Both the position numbers and the translations under genes were made by a program. The notes under the pieces were generated by a model. The model made no database searches. It worked only from the letters and a program-made list of their open reading frames with translations, and was not told the origin of the DNA. From the NCBI GenBank assembly GCA_034421095.1, contig DAOUKR010000009.1, positions 22,460 to 86,459 on the forward strand: a stretch of 64,000 nucleotides of DNA, read 5' to 3'. Shown one piece after another: positions 43,689-52,845 of this stretch. This stretch comes from JAGWBG01 sp034421095 (GTDB lineage Bacteria; Chloroflexota; Dehalococcoidia; Lucifugimonadales; JAGWBF01). Numbering within the stretch: the first letter of the stretch is position 1; each line of letters opens with the position of its first letter.

Positions 43689-44720
43689 TCACTTGAAATT
43701 CGGCATTACCTTTTCGGTGAACATCTTCATAGAGCCAAGGACGCGCTCATAAGGAATCTGCCCGCCCGTATTGAACTCCAGTATCATGCCCGATATGCCC
43801 AGTTCCTCCTTGAACTCCTGGATGCGCTCCGTAACGTACTCGGGTGTACCGTACATGTACCTTCCGGCTTTCAATAGCTCGCTGTAAGGCATGGTGGCGC
43901 TGGCCCGGCTCCTTTCGGCTCGCTCCTCGGTAAGGGAAAAGCGGCTCGTTATCCGATAGTCATAGTCCTGTTGATGCTTGACGCTGGCCTCAGGCTCGGA
44001 GTGGGCCTTCTCGGTGGTCTCCGCCACGTAGACGGCAAGGCGCATATTTGCGTCGGGCTCGCCCGGATGTCCAGCCTCCTTCCATGCCTTCCGGTACTCT
44101 ATCAGCTGTTCTTTTAGCTGTGGAATGGGAGCACCGGCAAAGAAGGAGATGTTGTACCCCATGCTTCCCAATAGTGGGAAGGTGTCTGCACTTAGAGTAC
44201 CGATGCGTATGGGCGGGTGGGGCTTCTGATACGGCTTGGGCACTATGGTAACGTCGTCAAAGTGCCAGTACTGGCCGTGGTGGGAGAAGGTCTCGTTGTT
44301 CCACGCCTTCAAGACAACCTCCAGCCCTTCGAAGAAGCGGTCCCGAGTCTCGGCATATTCCATGTTGAAACCCCGGTAGAACATGGTCAAGGCGCTGCGC
44401 CCTATGCCAAACTCGAACCTCCCCTGACTGATGTGGTCAAGTATCGCGGCTTGCTCGGCCATGTTCAAAGGATGAATCAACGGAACTACAAATACTGCCC
44501 CTCCAATCCTTATCCTTTCGGTGCGGGATGCAATGGCAGTGCCAATCAGGAGCGGAGAGGACAGCAGGGAGCGTTCGGGGGCGAAGTGGTATTCCGCCAG
44601 CCAGACGGAGTCGAACCCCATCTTCTCCGCCATCACTGCCTCGTCCAGATGCTCCATGTAGGCGTCGTTTTGAGTCTTACCTTCCCGCACGTGGAACTCG
44701 GTGAATATGCCGAACTCCAT
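43689..44720 (-). CDS. Luciferase-like (LLM class) flavin-dependent monooxygenase
   Basis: 343 residues. The start MEFGIFTEFHVREGKTQ follows AAAGGAG; the open frame runs far upstream but without a better ribosome site. Family segments: EHLDEAVMAEKMGFDSVWLAEYHF, SPLLIGTAIASRTERIRIG, HPLNMAEQAAILDHISQGRFEFGIGRS, and PPIRIGTLSADT. Uses reduced FMN or F420-like cofactor to oxygenate small organics; SAR202-type Chloroflexota carry many paralogs, which fits this window. Shares a transcript with the AhpD-like selenoprotein candidate. Confidence 0.88.
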   Translation of the reverse strand: MEFGIFTEFHVREGKTQNDAYMEHLDEAVMAEKMGFDSVWLAEYHFAPERSLLSSPLLIGTAIASRTERIRIGGAVFVVPLIHPLNMAEQAAILDHISQGRFEFGIGRSALTMFYRGFNMEYAETRDRFFEGLEVVLKAWNNETFSHHGQYWHFDDVTIVPKPYQKPHPPIRIGTLSADTFPLLGSMGYNISFFAGAPIPQLKEQLIEYRKAWKEAGHPGEPDANMRLAVYVAETTEKAHSEPEASVKHQQDYDYRITSRFSLTEERAERSRASATMPYSELLKAGRYMYGTPEYVTERIQEFKEELGISGMILEFNTGGQIPYERVLGSMKMFTEKVMPNFK

Positions 44721-44900
44721 AAATTTCTCCTTTCGTTTCCCTTTTGCAGGTTTGTTACCGAAGATTCCCTGCTTCAGATTGCGCCTGCGTATGCGAAGAG
44801 CACTCGCGTCCGAAGCCGGGACTGGCTTGACATTAAAGAGTGTAGTAGGACGCCAAGGCTCTGTCAATCCCCATACCCTTTTGAGAAAGCTCTGGATAAC

Positions 44901-44927
44901 GTCATTCCGACCTTGAGCCGGAATGAC
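44901..44927. repeat. Dispersed GTCATTCCG palindrome
   Basis: GTCATTCCG and its exact complement CGGAATGAC are separated by nine bases. Variants occur near 15500, 40430 and 47205-47215. It matches the AT-C-CCG type repeats common between genes in related genomes. Confidence 0.6.
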
Positions 44928-44979
44928 GAGGGTGGGGGTATGGCGCAGCGGGGGAGGAAGCGATGTGGCTGAAAAACTA

Positions 44980-45007
44980 CTAGGGCGACCATTTCTGGTC
45001 GCCCTAG
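44980..45007 (-). terminator. Intrinsic terminator of the oligopeptide transporter operon
   Basis: A perfect 12-bp stem (CTAGGGCGACCA / TGGTCGCCCTAG) with a TTTC loop. Read on the minus strand the stem is followed by GTAGTTTTTC, a good U-run, about 70 bases after the substrate-binding protein stop at 45077. Confidence 0.85.
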
Positions 45008-45076
45008 GGCTAACGTCTTCTTTGAGGCGTCGTGGGCTTCCGGTGCTTACGTCACCTCGCATCCAACCTGGTGTAC

Positions 45077-46921
45077 CTAGTTACACGCCGGGTCACACCA
45101 GATATGCTCCCACTTGTATATCTGGGCGTAGGCCGAGGGGTTAATATGGAAGTTCTGAATACTGTCGTCGGCGTACATGAACCTTATCACCCAGTAGAGG
45201 GGCACCCAGGGGACCTCTTCAAGGATGATGTCCGCCGCCTCTATGGACAGCGCCCTTCTCTTATCCCGGTCAAACTCCCGTGTCTGCAGCTCGTATAGCT
45301 CGTCTATCCTCGGCGGAGGAGCCGAGCGGGAGAATCTCCGGTAACTCGCGCCCGTCCTGTATTGCTGGGTGAACATATCCTCAGGGTCATGAATCACGAG
45401 ACCGGAGCTAGAGGTATGGGCCTCATAGTCTCCGGAGTCACGTCGCTGTGAGTAAGTGTTGACTTCAACATTATCGAGGCTAAGGTCAACTCCCAGCGTC
45501 CTTCTCCACTGGTCAGCTACAACCTCACCAACTTCTTTAACGCCCAACAGACCGTGAGTCATCATGGTGGAACTGAATCCATCGGGGAATCCGGCTTCAG
45601 CCATCAGCCTCTTTGCCTCGGCCAGGTCGTCGGGGTGCTTCTCTCCGTTGACCTCTCTGAAGCCGGGTAGCTGGACCACTTCTTCCTCAGACGGGGCGAA
45701 CCAGAACCCGGGAGGCAGAGGGTAACCCATGGTCGCTTGCCCATTGGTCGTGAGTTCTATTATGGGCTGACGGTGAAGCGCCAGGTGAAGCGCCTTCCTC
45801 ACCCTTGGGTCGGCCCAGGGTTCCCTCTCGTGGTTGGTATGTATCTGCATGACGCTGGCAGGACCATGCCAGTGTATCCTACCACCTTGGACCTCTTCAC
45901 CAAGTCGTATGGCATCGGAGTTGGGCATCACTGATACCATCGAGGTGGACATGAGGGTCTGTCCCGTCTTGTAGGCTGCAAAGGAGGACGCTGAATTGCC
46001 AACGATGTACCATATCATGCCGTCAAGGTAGGGCCGCCCCTCTTTCCAGTAATTTGTGTTCCTGGTGTACTCAATGGCGATGTCCTTCTGATAATTCTTC
46101 AGGGTGAAGGGGCCCGACCCCAGGATGTTCCCCACAAGCTTCATGTCCACGCCAGTTTCCACGTGGTGCTTGGGGAGAATCGCCATTTGCCCAAGGGCAA
46201 GATATGGAAGGAAGGCCACTGCAGGGTAGTCCATGTTCACTTTAATCGTATAGTCGTCTATTATCTCGGAGTCTTTGTAGTAAGGGTCTAGGAGGAGGGG
46301 ACTGACGCCGCCCCTAGTCTCGTCGCGGTTCACCGACCAGTCCAAGCTGAACTTGACGTCGGCGGCCGTAAGAGGGGTGCCGTCGTGCCACATGGCGTTC
46401 TCATCCAGCGTGAAGGTATAGGAGAGGCTGTCGTCGCCCAACGTCCAGGTCTTGGCCACGTCGCCCCTCAAGTCAACCGGGTCATCGGTCTCGGGGTTGT
46501 ACTCGATAAGGTTGTTATACATAGGTTCGTTGACAACTTGTTGGGTGAATGTGCCCTCATAGCCGGACCAGTGCCCCGGGGAGGCATAGTGCTGCATGGT
46601 GAGAACGCCGCCCCTGGGGATAACAACTTCCGGCTCCGGCGTAGGAGTGGGGACCGGGGTAGGCAGGGCGATCCTTGTCGTCGGCGTCGGCTCCGGCGTC
46701 GGCTGAGGGGTCTCACCAGGCGCCAATGTCGGCGTTGGCGCAGGGGTATTGGTGGGTTCAGGAGTATTGGTGGGCACAGGAGTGTCAGTGGGTAGCGCGA
46801 TGGTTGGTGGTGGTGTGGCAGTGGGGTCTTCCCCACCTCCGCACGCTACGGCCAGTATCAAGACTAAAGCCAAGGGTACGAAGAGCAGGAACTTGGTCTT
46901 GAACATCCAACTAGGAGACAT
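45077..46921 (-). CDS. Peptide/opine ABC transporter substrate-binding lipoprotein (family 5)
   Basis: 614 residues. Signal peptide with lipobox LAVAC (cysteine near residue 27), then a linker of about 70 residues made of TPxPTxTP repeats, then an SBP family 5 fold: GGVLTMQHYASPGH, DVAKTWTLGDDSLSYTFTLDENAMWHDGTPLTAADVKFSLD, and ADPRVRKALHLALHRQPIIELT. It binds peptides or similar solutes for import by the DppB/DppC-like permeases encoded just upstream. ATG 46921 is preceded by GGAGGTG; an upstream in-frame ATG lacks a ribosome site. Confidence 0.9.
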   Translation of the reverse strand: MSPSWMFKTKFLLFVPLALVLILAVACGGGEDPTATPPPTIALPTDTPVPTNTPEPTNTPAPTPTLAPGETPQPTPEPTPTTRIALPTPVPTPTPEPEVVIPRGGVLTMQHYASPGHWSGYEGTFTQQVVNEPMYNNLIEYNPETDDPVDLRGDVAKTWTLGDDSLSYTFTLDENAMWHDGTPLTAADVKFSLDWSVNRDETRGGVSPLLLDPYYKDSEIIDDYTIKVNMDYPAVAFLPYLALGQMAILPKHHVETGVDMKLVGNILGSGPFTLKNYQKDIAIEYTRNTNYWKEGRPYLDGMIWYIVGNSASSFAAYKTGQTLMSTSMVSVMPNSDAIRLGEEVQGGRIHWHGPASVMQIHTNHEREPWADPRVRKALHLALHRQPIIELTTNGQATMGYPLPPGFWFAPSEEEVVQLPGFREVNGEKHPDDLAEAKRLMAEAGFPDGFSSTMMTHGLLGVKEVGEVVADQWRRTLGVDLSLDNVEVNTYSQRRDSGDYEAHTSSSGLVIHDPEDMFTQQYRTGASYRRFSRSAPPPRIDELYELQTREFDRDKRRALSIEAADIILEEVPWVPLYWVIRFMYADDSIQNFHINPSAYAQIYKWEHIWCDPACN

Positions 46922-47497
46922 AAATGCACCTCCATGAACTTTCGCCGCTTTGGCAGGCCTACAACCTGTTTTGATTCCACGATAAGCTATCATACTGCTC
47001 ACAGTCATGTCAACAGGTTTTACCCATTTAATCATGACCTTTCACTTGTCACCCCAACCCACACTCGTAGTGACATGAGTGGGCCAGCCTCAATATGTCA
47101 TTCCTCATCCGCCTGTGGCGGATGAGGAATCCAAGATACCCGGTTCGGACCCGCCTACCGTCAAGGTTGAGAGGGCCAAGTCCATAAATTCTTCGCTACG
47201 CTCGGAATGACCGGGAATAGGCACTCGGAGTGACGGATGCGAGGTCGGACAAGAACGGATGGATTCCTGCTCAATGCTTGCCCCGTACTTGATACGGGGG
47301 CCGGAATGGCCAATAAGAAGAGCCAGAACCCAGGGAGCAAGAGGGTGTAAAGCCTCTGACGTGTCGTGGGGGCGAGTCTGACACTCCCCTACAGAAGGCA
47401 ATCCTACCAGATTGGCAAGTAGGTGCTGCAAAGGACTGAAAGAGTCCGGCGTGATTCCCGAATGTTGACCTTCGGAATCTTATTCAGGGATTGGGGT
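46922..47497 (-). other. Intergenic region with strong hairpin
   Basis: 576 bases separating the permease genes from the binding-protein gene. No convincing gene is visible. It contains a perfect hairpin at 47100-47130 and the palindromic piece CTTCGCTACGCTCGGAATGAC near 47195. The spacing suggests a separate promoter for the abundantly needed binding protein. Confidence 0.55.
47100..47130. repeat. Perfect 14-bp inverted repeat
   Basis: ATTCCTCATCCGCC is followed by a TGT loop and the exact complement GGCGGATGAGGAAT. It may act as an attenuator or processing site between permease and binding-protein messages, or be a dispersed palindrome. Confidence 0.6.
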
Positions 47498-48424
47498 TTA
47501 AGTGGTTCCCCGTAGGCGAGGATCCAGAACGTCCCGGAGGGAATCTCCCAGCAGGTTCCATGCAAACACAACAATGGCTATGGCCAATCCGGGGAATACA
47601 CCCAACCAGGGCGCCACGCTCACGTAGTTCTGAGATGCTCCGGTCAGCATACCACCCCAAGATGGCGTGTCAGGGGAAACGCCAATGCCAAGGAAGCTCA
47701 GGGATGCCTCCGCTATAATCGCGACTCCCAGGGATATAGTAGCCAGAACGATGAAGGTGGCGGAACAGTTGGGGACCATGTGCCGGAGGATGATACGCCA
47801 GTCACTGGCTCCCACGGCCCGCGCCGATAACACGTAGTCCATCTCTTTTATGCTGAGGGCCTGGGAGCGGATGGTCCGGGCCGCGCCCGGTACGAACACT
47901 ATAGTTAGAGCTATTATCACGTTGGTCGTGGATGCCCCGAGGGCGGCCATGATGGCCAATGCAAGAAGGAGGAAGGGGAAGGCTTGGAGCGCATCCACAA
48001 TCCTCTGTATGGTGAGGTCCACAATTCCGCCAAAATAGGCTGTTGCAATGCCTATCAGGAAGCCTGCCGTTGTTCCGAACATCACGCTGAGCAAGCCTAC
48101 CAGAAGGGAGACCTGTGAGCCATAAACAAGCCTGCTGAATACGTCGCGGCCAAGGGAGTCTCCCCCTAGAATCCTCTCCGACGCACCGGGACCGGCAAAT
48201 TTATGACTGACGTCGGTCTCACGGGGGTCGGCGGTTGCGATCCAAGGAGCAAATACAGCGAACACTATGAGGACGACGGCTACCATCGCCCCGAAAGCAC
48301 CCAGGGGCTTCCGTCTGAAAAAGGTGCCTACGTTGCTCATGTAACGCCAGGCGGCAGCCCTTGCCCTGGCCCGACTGATACCAGAACCGGGAAGGGTCAC
48401 TAGGTCAACTCTCTCCTGGCTCAT
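47498..48424 (-). CDS. Peptide ABC transporter permease (DppC-like)
   Basis: 308 residues. N-terminal cytoplasmic stretch, FFRRKPLGAFGAMVAVVLIVFAVFAPWI (OppC N-terminal domain), ILGGDSLGRDVFSRLVYGSQVSLLVG, and the ABC-facing EAA loop DYVLSARAVGASDWRIILRHMVPN. About six membrane helices. ATG 48424 follows GGAGG; a start nine codons earlier lacks one. Next to the DppB-like gene (39-base gap). No ATPase genes of this transporter lie in the window; they may be elsewhere. Confidence 0.92.
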   Translation of the reverse strand: MSQERVDLVTLPGSGISRARARAAAWRYMSNVGTFFRRKPLGAFGAMVAVVLIVFAVFAPWIATADPRETDVSHKFAGPGASERILGGDSLGRDVFSRLVYGSQVSLLVGLLSVMFGTTAGFLIGIATAYFGGIVDLTIQRIVDALQAFPFLLLALAIMAALGASTTNVIIALTIVFVPGAARTIRSQALSIKEMDYVLSARAVGASDWRIILRHMVPNCSATFIVLATISLGVAIIAEASLSFLGIGVSPDTPSWGGMLTGASQNYVSVAPWLGVFPGLAIAIVVFAWNLLGDSLRDVLDPRLRGTT

Positions 48425-48463
48425 TCCGCCTCCTAGCTGATAGTAATCCACTCGTCAACGCGC

Positions 48464-49423
48464 TTACTGGTATCGGATTCTGGGGTCCAGCCAACCATAG
48501 ATGAGGTCGGTGACAAGATTCAGCGCCACCACCAGGAAGGTGACCACCATAACCGCCGCCTGGGTCTGTGTGTAGTCTCTCTGGGTGATGCTATCGAGCA
48601 TGAATTTGCCAACTCCAGGCACGTTGAACATGCTCTCTATAATTACCGAGCCGGATATGAGGAACCCAAATTGCCAACCGGAGACGGTGACCACCGGCAG
48701 AAGGGCGTTCCTCAGAGCGTGACGGGCAATCACCCATCTCTCGGAGAGGCCCTTGGCCCGGGCAGTCCGTATGTAGTCCTCCCGGAATACCTCCAGCATC
48801 GCAGAGCGGGTCAGACGGGCAATGAAGGCCATGTTGAAAAAGCCCAGGGCTATGGCCGGGAAGATAAGCTGTTGAAGGTTTTTCAGGGGGTCTTCCCATA
48901 TATCAACGTAGCCTAGTGGAGGCAGCCAGTCGAACACAAGGACAAGGAAGAATATCAGAAGGATACCGGTCCAGAAGGTGGGCATCGCCACCCCTGCTAT
49001 GGCTATAACCCTGGCTATATAGTCGCCGATTTTGTCCTGGTTGACAGCCGAGAAAACTCCTAAAGGCACAGCTACCACGGAGGCCATGATTAACGCCAGG
49101 ATAGCCAACTCAATGGTGATGGGGAATCTGTCCTTGAGGTCTTCGGAAATGGGGGTGCTCTGAAGAAGGGACGTGCCAAAGTCCAGCCGGAGCATGTCCC
49201 ATACCCAGTTGCCATACTGCACCACGATATGCCTGTCCGTTCCCAGCTTCGCCCGCAGGGCATCAAGGTCCTCCTGGGTATAGCTTGCATCTCCCAAGGC
49301 TCCCGAGAGAAGCTGGATGGCAGGGTCGCCGGGAATGAGGCGCATGATGACAAAGACGACTATGGAGATTAGTATCATAGTCGGAATGAACAGCAGCAGC
49401 CTTTTTATTACATAGGTGTGCAT
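48464..49423 (-). CDS. Peptide ABC transporter permease (DppB-like)
   Basis: 319 residues. MHTYVIKRLLLFIPTMILISIVVFVIMRLIPGDPA is the DppB N-terminus; the EAA loop is EDYIRTARAKGLSERWVIARHALRNALLPVVT, followed by GSVIIESMFNVPGVGKFMLDSI. Six helices. First gene of the permease pair; forms the transmembrane channel with the DppC-like protein. Confidence 0.93.
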   Translation of the reverse strand: MHTYVIKRLLLFIPTMILISIVVFVIMRLIPGDPAIQLLSGALGDASYTQEDLDALRAKLGTDRHIVVQYGNWVWDMLRLDFGTSLLQSTPISEDLKDRFPITIELAILALIMASVVAVPLGVFSAVNQDKIGDYIARVIAIAGVAMPTFWTGILLIFFLVLVFDWLPPLGYVDIWEDPLKNLQQLIFPAIALGFFNMAFIARLTRSAMLEVFREDYIRTARAKGLSERWVIARHALRNALLPVVTVSGWQFGFLISGSVIIESMFNVPGVGKFMLDSITQRDYTQTQAAVMVVTFLVVALNLVTDLIYGWLDPRIRYQ

Positions 49424-49559
49424 CTGTACCTCTGTGCCCGAATTCCCGGCAGTGGCAGTAAACTAGCCGGTATCAGGCGCCGATAGTATAAGCATGCAGG
49501 CAGGAGAACTGGAATCGTTATGATGCAATATATATAATTCGCCACGGGGTTGTCAATAA

Positions 49560-50426
49560 TCACCCCGCACGAACCCGCACGTCCACCTCAAGCCGAGACT
49601 CTCCGCCTCCCAGAAAGATACCCCTCACCGGAGCCACGTCCTGATAATCGCGACCAACTGCCACTGGAACGTGCCGCTCATCAGCCAGGCACCGGTTGGT
49701 GGGGTCAAAGCCTACCCAGCCTAGGTCGGGCAGAAGACATTCCACCCAGGCATGGGTGGCCCTTTGGGACGACTCCTCGCTGCCCTCCTGGTCATCCATG
49801 TACAGGTAGCCAGAGACATACCGGGTCGGGATGTGCCAGGAACGAGCAATGGCAACCATTACGTGGGCGTAGTCCTGACAGACTCCTTCCCTGGATTCCA
49901 GGATGTGCTGAATGGGAGAGACTGCCGACGTGCTACCCGGGACGTACCGGAAGCTGCGGTAGAGGATATCCGAAAGACGTACCAGCGTCTCCAGCGGGTC
50001 GCTTCCTGACCTGATGCTCAACTCGTCCACCAAGGCGGTGAGGGCTGGAGAAGGTCCAGCCAGGGCGCTGGGGTGAGTGAAGTCCCAGTGAGTGAACGTT
50101 TCCGCCCATGAACGAATCTCCTCCCAGGCGTTGTCACCCAGAGAATCAGGCATCGGTGCAGCCGGCTTCCGTTCAACGGTGGATCGGGCGGTAATTTCCA
50201 GGGCTTCGTGTTCCTGGTAGATATTCAGGACTTGTTTCGTGTTGCCAAAAGAGTCCGTCTCGCTGTTTAGTGACGCTCCGGGAACCGTTGCCACGCCAAA
50301 CTTCAAGAGCCTTTGCTCGGTGTCATCCCGGGGCTTCAGGCGGAGGGACAGTGCGCAGTGCTGCACGGGTGACGAGTACAGGTAGCGGGAGACGTGCTCA
50401 ATCTCGTAGAGTGCAGGGACTCTCAT
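49560..50426 (-). CDS. Transglutaminase-like cysteine protease/ligase
   Basis: 288 residues. The N-terminal beta domain (YEIEHVSRYLYSSPVQHCALSLRLKPRDD) is the bacterial transglutaminase N region; the core has the catalytic triad Cys in EGVCQDYAHVMVA, His in ATHAWVECLL, and Asp in VGFDPTN. No signal peptide, so it acts in the cytoplasm. It is the third member of the conserved ATP-grasp/alpha-E/transglutaminase trio, predicted in the literature to ligate or trim peptide conjugates. Lies three bases after the alpha-E gene and ends the eight-gene run. Confidence 0.9.
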   Translation of the reverse strand: MRVPALYEIEHVSRYLYSSPVQHCALSLRLKPRDDTEQRLLKFGVATVPGASLNSETDSFGNTKQVLNIYQEHEALEITARSTVERKPAAPMPDSLGDNAWEEIRSWAETFTHWDFTHPSALAGPSPALTALVDELSIRSGSDPLETLVRLSDILYRSFRYVPGSTSAVSPIQHILESREGVCQDYAHVMVAIARSWHIPTRYVSGYLYMDDQEGSEESSQRATHAWVECLLPDLGWVGFDPTNRCLADERHVPVAVGRDYQDVAPVRGIFLGGGESRLEVDVRVRAG

Positions 50427-50429
50427 AAG

Positions 50430-51398
50430 CTAGCGTCCAGGGAAATCTTCCACCGGATAATCAAAATATGCCGCAGTTACAAGATGGTGCAACTCCCGGC
50501 AGTAGTCCCGCATCTGCAGCAACAGGTCATAGCGGTCCTCCCTGTCGGGCCAATCGTAATGAATCAGCGCCGCCATACGGCCTGCTAGTCGCCTGGCTGC
50601 ACCGCTGGCCCTCGAGTTTGGACCGGTACCAATAGACGCCAGGTCCGATGCCGTCCTGTCCAGGGACCTGCAAAGTGAGTCCGGCAGCAGGGGGTCTGTA
50701 GCCAGCAGGTCCAACACCTGGCCTGGATGCACTTCAACGCTATAGCTGCGGTTGTAGGCTTCAATAGCATGGCAAACGCGTAACAGGCTCGTCCAGTCCG
50801 ATTCGAAGTACTCCTCGGTCTGCGAGTCGGCGGCCAGTTGGGACAGGAACAATGAAGTGGACAATTGGGCCCGCTCAATAAAACGACCAAGCTGCATGAA
50901 ACGCCAGCCTTCGTCGCGGTACATGGTGGCGGCGGCGACACCGGAGAAGGTGTTCATTTCCGCGGCAGTTTCCGCATAGAAACCCTCGGGAGAAGCCAGC
51001 CAGATGTCTTGGATGGCTAGCTTCTGAATTCGTAGATAAGCCAGGTTGAGGCTGGTCCACAACTCGCTGCTAATGCAGTGGCGCATCTGCCGGGCGTTCT
51101 CCCGACCCGCGGCGAAACAACTCCATATCGAATCCGGGTTGGAACGCTCAAAGGTCAGGTCGTCGGCCAGGGTGTAGGAGTCGGCCAGGGTGTAGTCGTC
51201 ACTACTGGACATCTGCAGACTGCCCCCCGGGGGTATCCTGTTGATTCCGTTGTAGATGCGTGTCCAACCGAAGTGGATGTCGCGGATGGGGCGGTCCACC
51301 AAGGCTTCAGTCTGCAACCGTAACAGGCGGCAGAGGAACTCCGCCCGTTCCAGGTAACGTCCCATCCAGTAGAGGCCCTGCGCACTGCGTGAAAGCAT
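50430..51398 (-). CDS. Alpha-E domain protein (DUF403)
   Basis: 322 residues, all-helical. The start MLSRSAQGLYWMGRYLERAEFLCRLL is the family hallmark and decides the ATG at 51398; a longer frame begins within the upstream gene. Second block: FMQLGRFIERAQLSTSLF, with a repeat of the RxxERA motif. Biochemical role unknown; always paired with the circularly permuted ATP-grasp gene and thought to be its partner in peptide or amide bond formation. Separated from the ATP-grasp stop by four bases. Confidence 0.9.
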   Translation of the reverse strand: MLSRSAQGLYWMGRYLERAEFLCRLLRLQTEALVDRPIRDIHFGWTRIYNGINRIPPGGSLQMSSSDDYTLADSYTLADDLTFERSNPDSIWSCFAAGRENARQMRHCISSELWTSLNLAYLRIQKLAIQDIWLASPEGFYAETAAEMNTFSGVAAATMYRDEGWRFMQLGRFIERAQLSTSLFLSQLAADSQTEEYFESDWTSLLRVCHAIEAYNRSYSVEVHPGQVLDLLATDPLLPDSLCRSLDRTASDLASIGTGPNSRASGAARRLAGRMAALIHYDWPDREDRYDLLLQMRDYCRELHHLVTAAYFDYPVEDFPGR

Positions 51399-51402
51399 CA
51401 GT

Positions 51403-52836
51403 TCAGTCTTCCAACACCCAAAGGTCTTTGCCACCCCCACCTTGACTGGAGTTCACCACCAGGCTCCCCCGTCGTAAGGCGACGCGACAGAAGGCGCCGG
51501 GGACCATGCGGGTCTCCTGCCCGTGAAGTACAAAGGGGCGTAAGTCCACGTGCCGAGGCTCAAAGCTGCCCTCAATGAGGCATGGAGCCCGGGAAAGGGC
51601 CAGTACGGGTTGGGATATGAAATCGGCAGGGTTGGCCCGCAACTCCACGGAGTAGTCTTCCCGCTCCTGCTTGGTAGCGTGAGGACCTACGAGCATACCG
51701 TAGCCCCCGGAGCCACCCACCCGCTTCACCACCAAGTTCTCCAGGTTGTCCAGCGTGTATTCCAACTCCTCGGGCCGGCGGCAAAGGAAGGTCTCCACGT
51801 TAGCCAGGATAGCCTCTTCTCCCAGGTAATAGCGAATCATATCTGGTACGTAGGAGTATACGCTCTTATCATCGGCAACCCCGGTGCCCGGCGCATTTAC
51901 CAGGGCTACATTCCCCAGCTTGTAGGCGTGAAGGAGGCCCGGCACTCCAAGGAGGGAGTCAGGACGGAAAACCAACGGGTCGAGAAAATCGTCGTCCACC
52001 CGACGGTAAATCACGTCCACCCGGCGTAGTCCCGTTGTGGTGCGCATGTAGACAAAGCCGTCATTCACCAGCAGGTCCCGCCCCTCCACCAACTCCGCGC
52101 CGATTTCCCGGGCCAGGAACATGTGCTCGTAAAAGGCCGAGTTGTAGACCCCGGGGGTCAGCAGGGCGATGCACGGCTCGGAACGCCCACCCGGAGCAAG
52201 TTCAAGAAGGGTCTTCAGGAGCATACTCCCATAGTGCTCCACTTCTTGCACGCGAGAGCTTCTGTAAAGACGCCGCAGGCTGGCCTTCACCGCCTTCCGG
52301 TTGGCAATCATGTATGAGACACCGGAAGGGACGCGAAGGTTGTCTTCCAGAACTCGAAAACCGTCGTTGGTGCGCACCAGATCGGTCCCGCAGATAGATA
52401 CCCATGTGCTATGGGGCATGGAGAAGCCACGCATCTCAATACGATACTGGGGACACCCCCGCACCACGTCCACGGGGATTACCCCGTCTTCGATTATGCG
52501 GGCCTCGTTGTAGACGTCCTCCAGGAAGAGGTTCAAGGCTTTTAGACGCTGGGTCAACCCGGTCTCCAGATGGCGCCATTCTCCAGCCGAGAGCAGTCGC
52601 GGCAGGCAATCTACCGGTATGATTCGCTCCTCACCCTCTTCGTCTCCGTAAACCGTGAAAGAGATGCTTTCGTTGGAGAAAGACCTGGTGACCCTCTCCT
52701 GAATACTGCCAAGCTCTTCAGAGGATAGCAAACCCAGGACCTCGTTAAGACCAAGACAGTGCTCCCTGGGCGAACCGTCAGGGAGGAACATCTCGTCGTA
52801 GATGGCCGGGTCAAGCTGGTAACCATCAAAGTTCAT
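51403..52836 (-). CDS. Circularly permuted ATP-grasp ligase (DUF404/DUF407)
   Basis: 477 residues. RGFSMPHSTWVSICGTDLVRTNDGFRVLEDNLRVPSGVSYMIANR is the signature of this permuted ATP-grasp group; later VDVIYRRVDDDFLDPL, VNAPGTGVADDKSVYSYVPDMIRYYL, and VVKRVGGSGGYGMLVG with the nucleotide-binding Lys/Gly stretch. Predicted to form amide bonds in a peptide or peptide-modified product. Its ATG at 52836 lies nine bases after the histidine-kinase stop, so both are on one transcript. Confidence 0.92.
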   Translation of the reverse strand: MNFDGYQLDPAIYDEMFLPDGSPREHCLGLNEVLGLLSSEELGSIQERVTRSFSNESISFTVYGDEEGEERIIPVDCLPRLLSAGEWRHLETGLTQRLKALNLFLEDVYNEARIIEDGVIPVDVVRGCPQYRIEMRGFSMPHSTWVSICGTDLVRTNDGFRVLEDNLRVPSGVSYMIANRKAVKASLRRLYRSSRVQEVEHYGSMLLKTLLELAPGGRSEPCIALLTPGVYNSAFYEHMFLAREIGAELVEGRDLLVNDGFVYMRTTTGLRRVDVIYRRVDDDFLDPLVFRPDSLLGVPGLLHAYKLGNVALVNAPGTGVADDKSVYSYVPDMIRYYLGEEAILANVETFLCRRPEELEYTLDNLENLVVKRVGGSGGYGMLVGPHATKQEREDYSVELRANPADFISQPVLALSRAPCLIEGSFEPRHVDLRPFVLHGQETRMVPGAFCRVALRRGSLVVNSSQGGGGKDLWVLED

Positions 52837-52845
52837 GGCAGTCGG

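Larger units (their letters stand above)
44721..45076 (-). other. Intergenic region between monooxygenase and peptide-binding protein genes
   Basis: 356 bases without a gene. It holds an inverted repeat GTCATTCCG...CGGAATGAC (44901-44909 and 44919-44927), one of the dispersed palindromes, and the strong terminator at 44980-45007. A promoter for the downstream monooxygenase gene should be here, but I cannot place it securely. Confidence 0.6.

Noticed and set aside
43689..45062. Extended N-terminus for the luciferase-like protein
   Set aside because: Extra 114 codons cross the terminator at 44980-45007 and the dispersed palindrome; the ribosome site supports the ATG at 44720.
46600..46850. Repetitive TPxPTxTP-coding DNA as a possible tandem repeat or CRISPR-like array
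   Set aside because: It is the Thr/Pro linker of the lipoprotein; repeats are protein-coded and irregular, with no spacers.
49550..50014. 154-codon plus-strand frame opposite the transglutaminase gene
   Set aside because: Antisense shadow; the minus-strand gene has the full catalytic triad.
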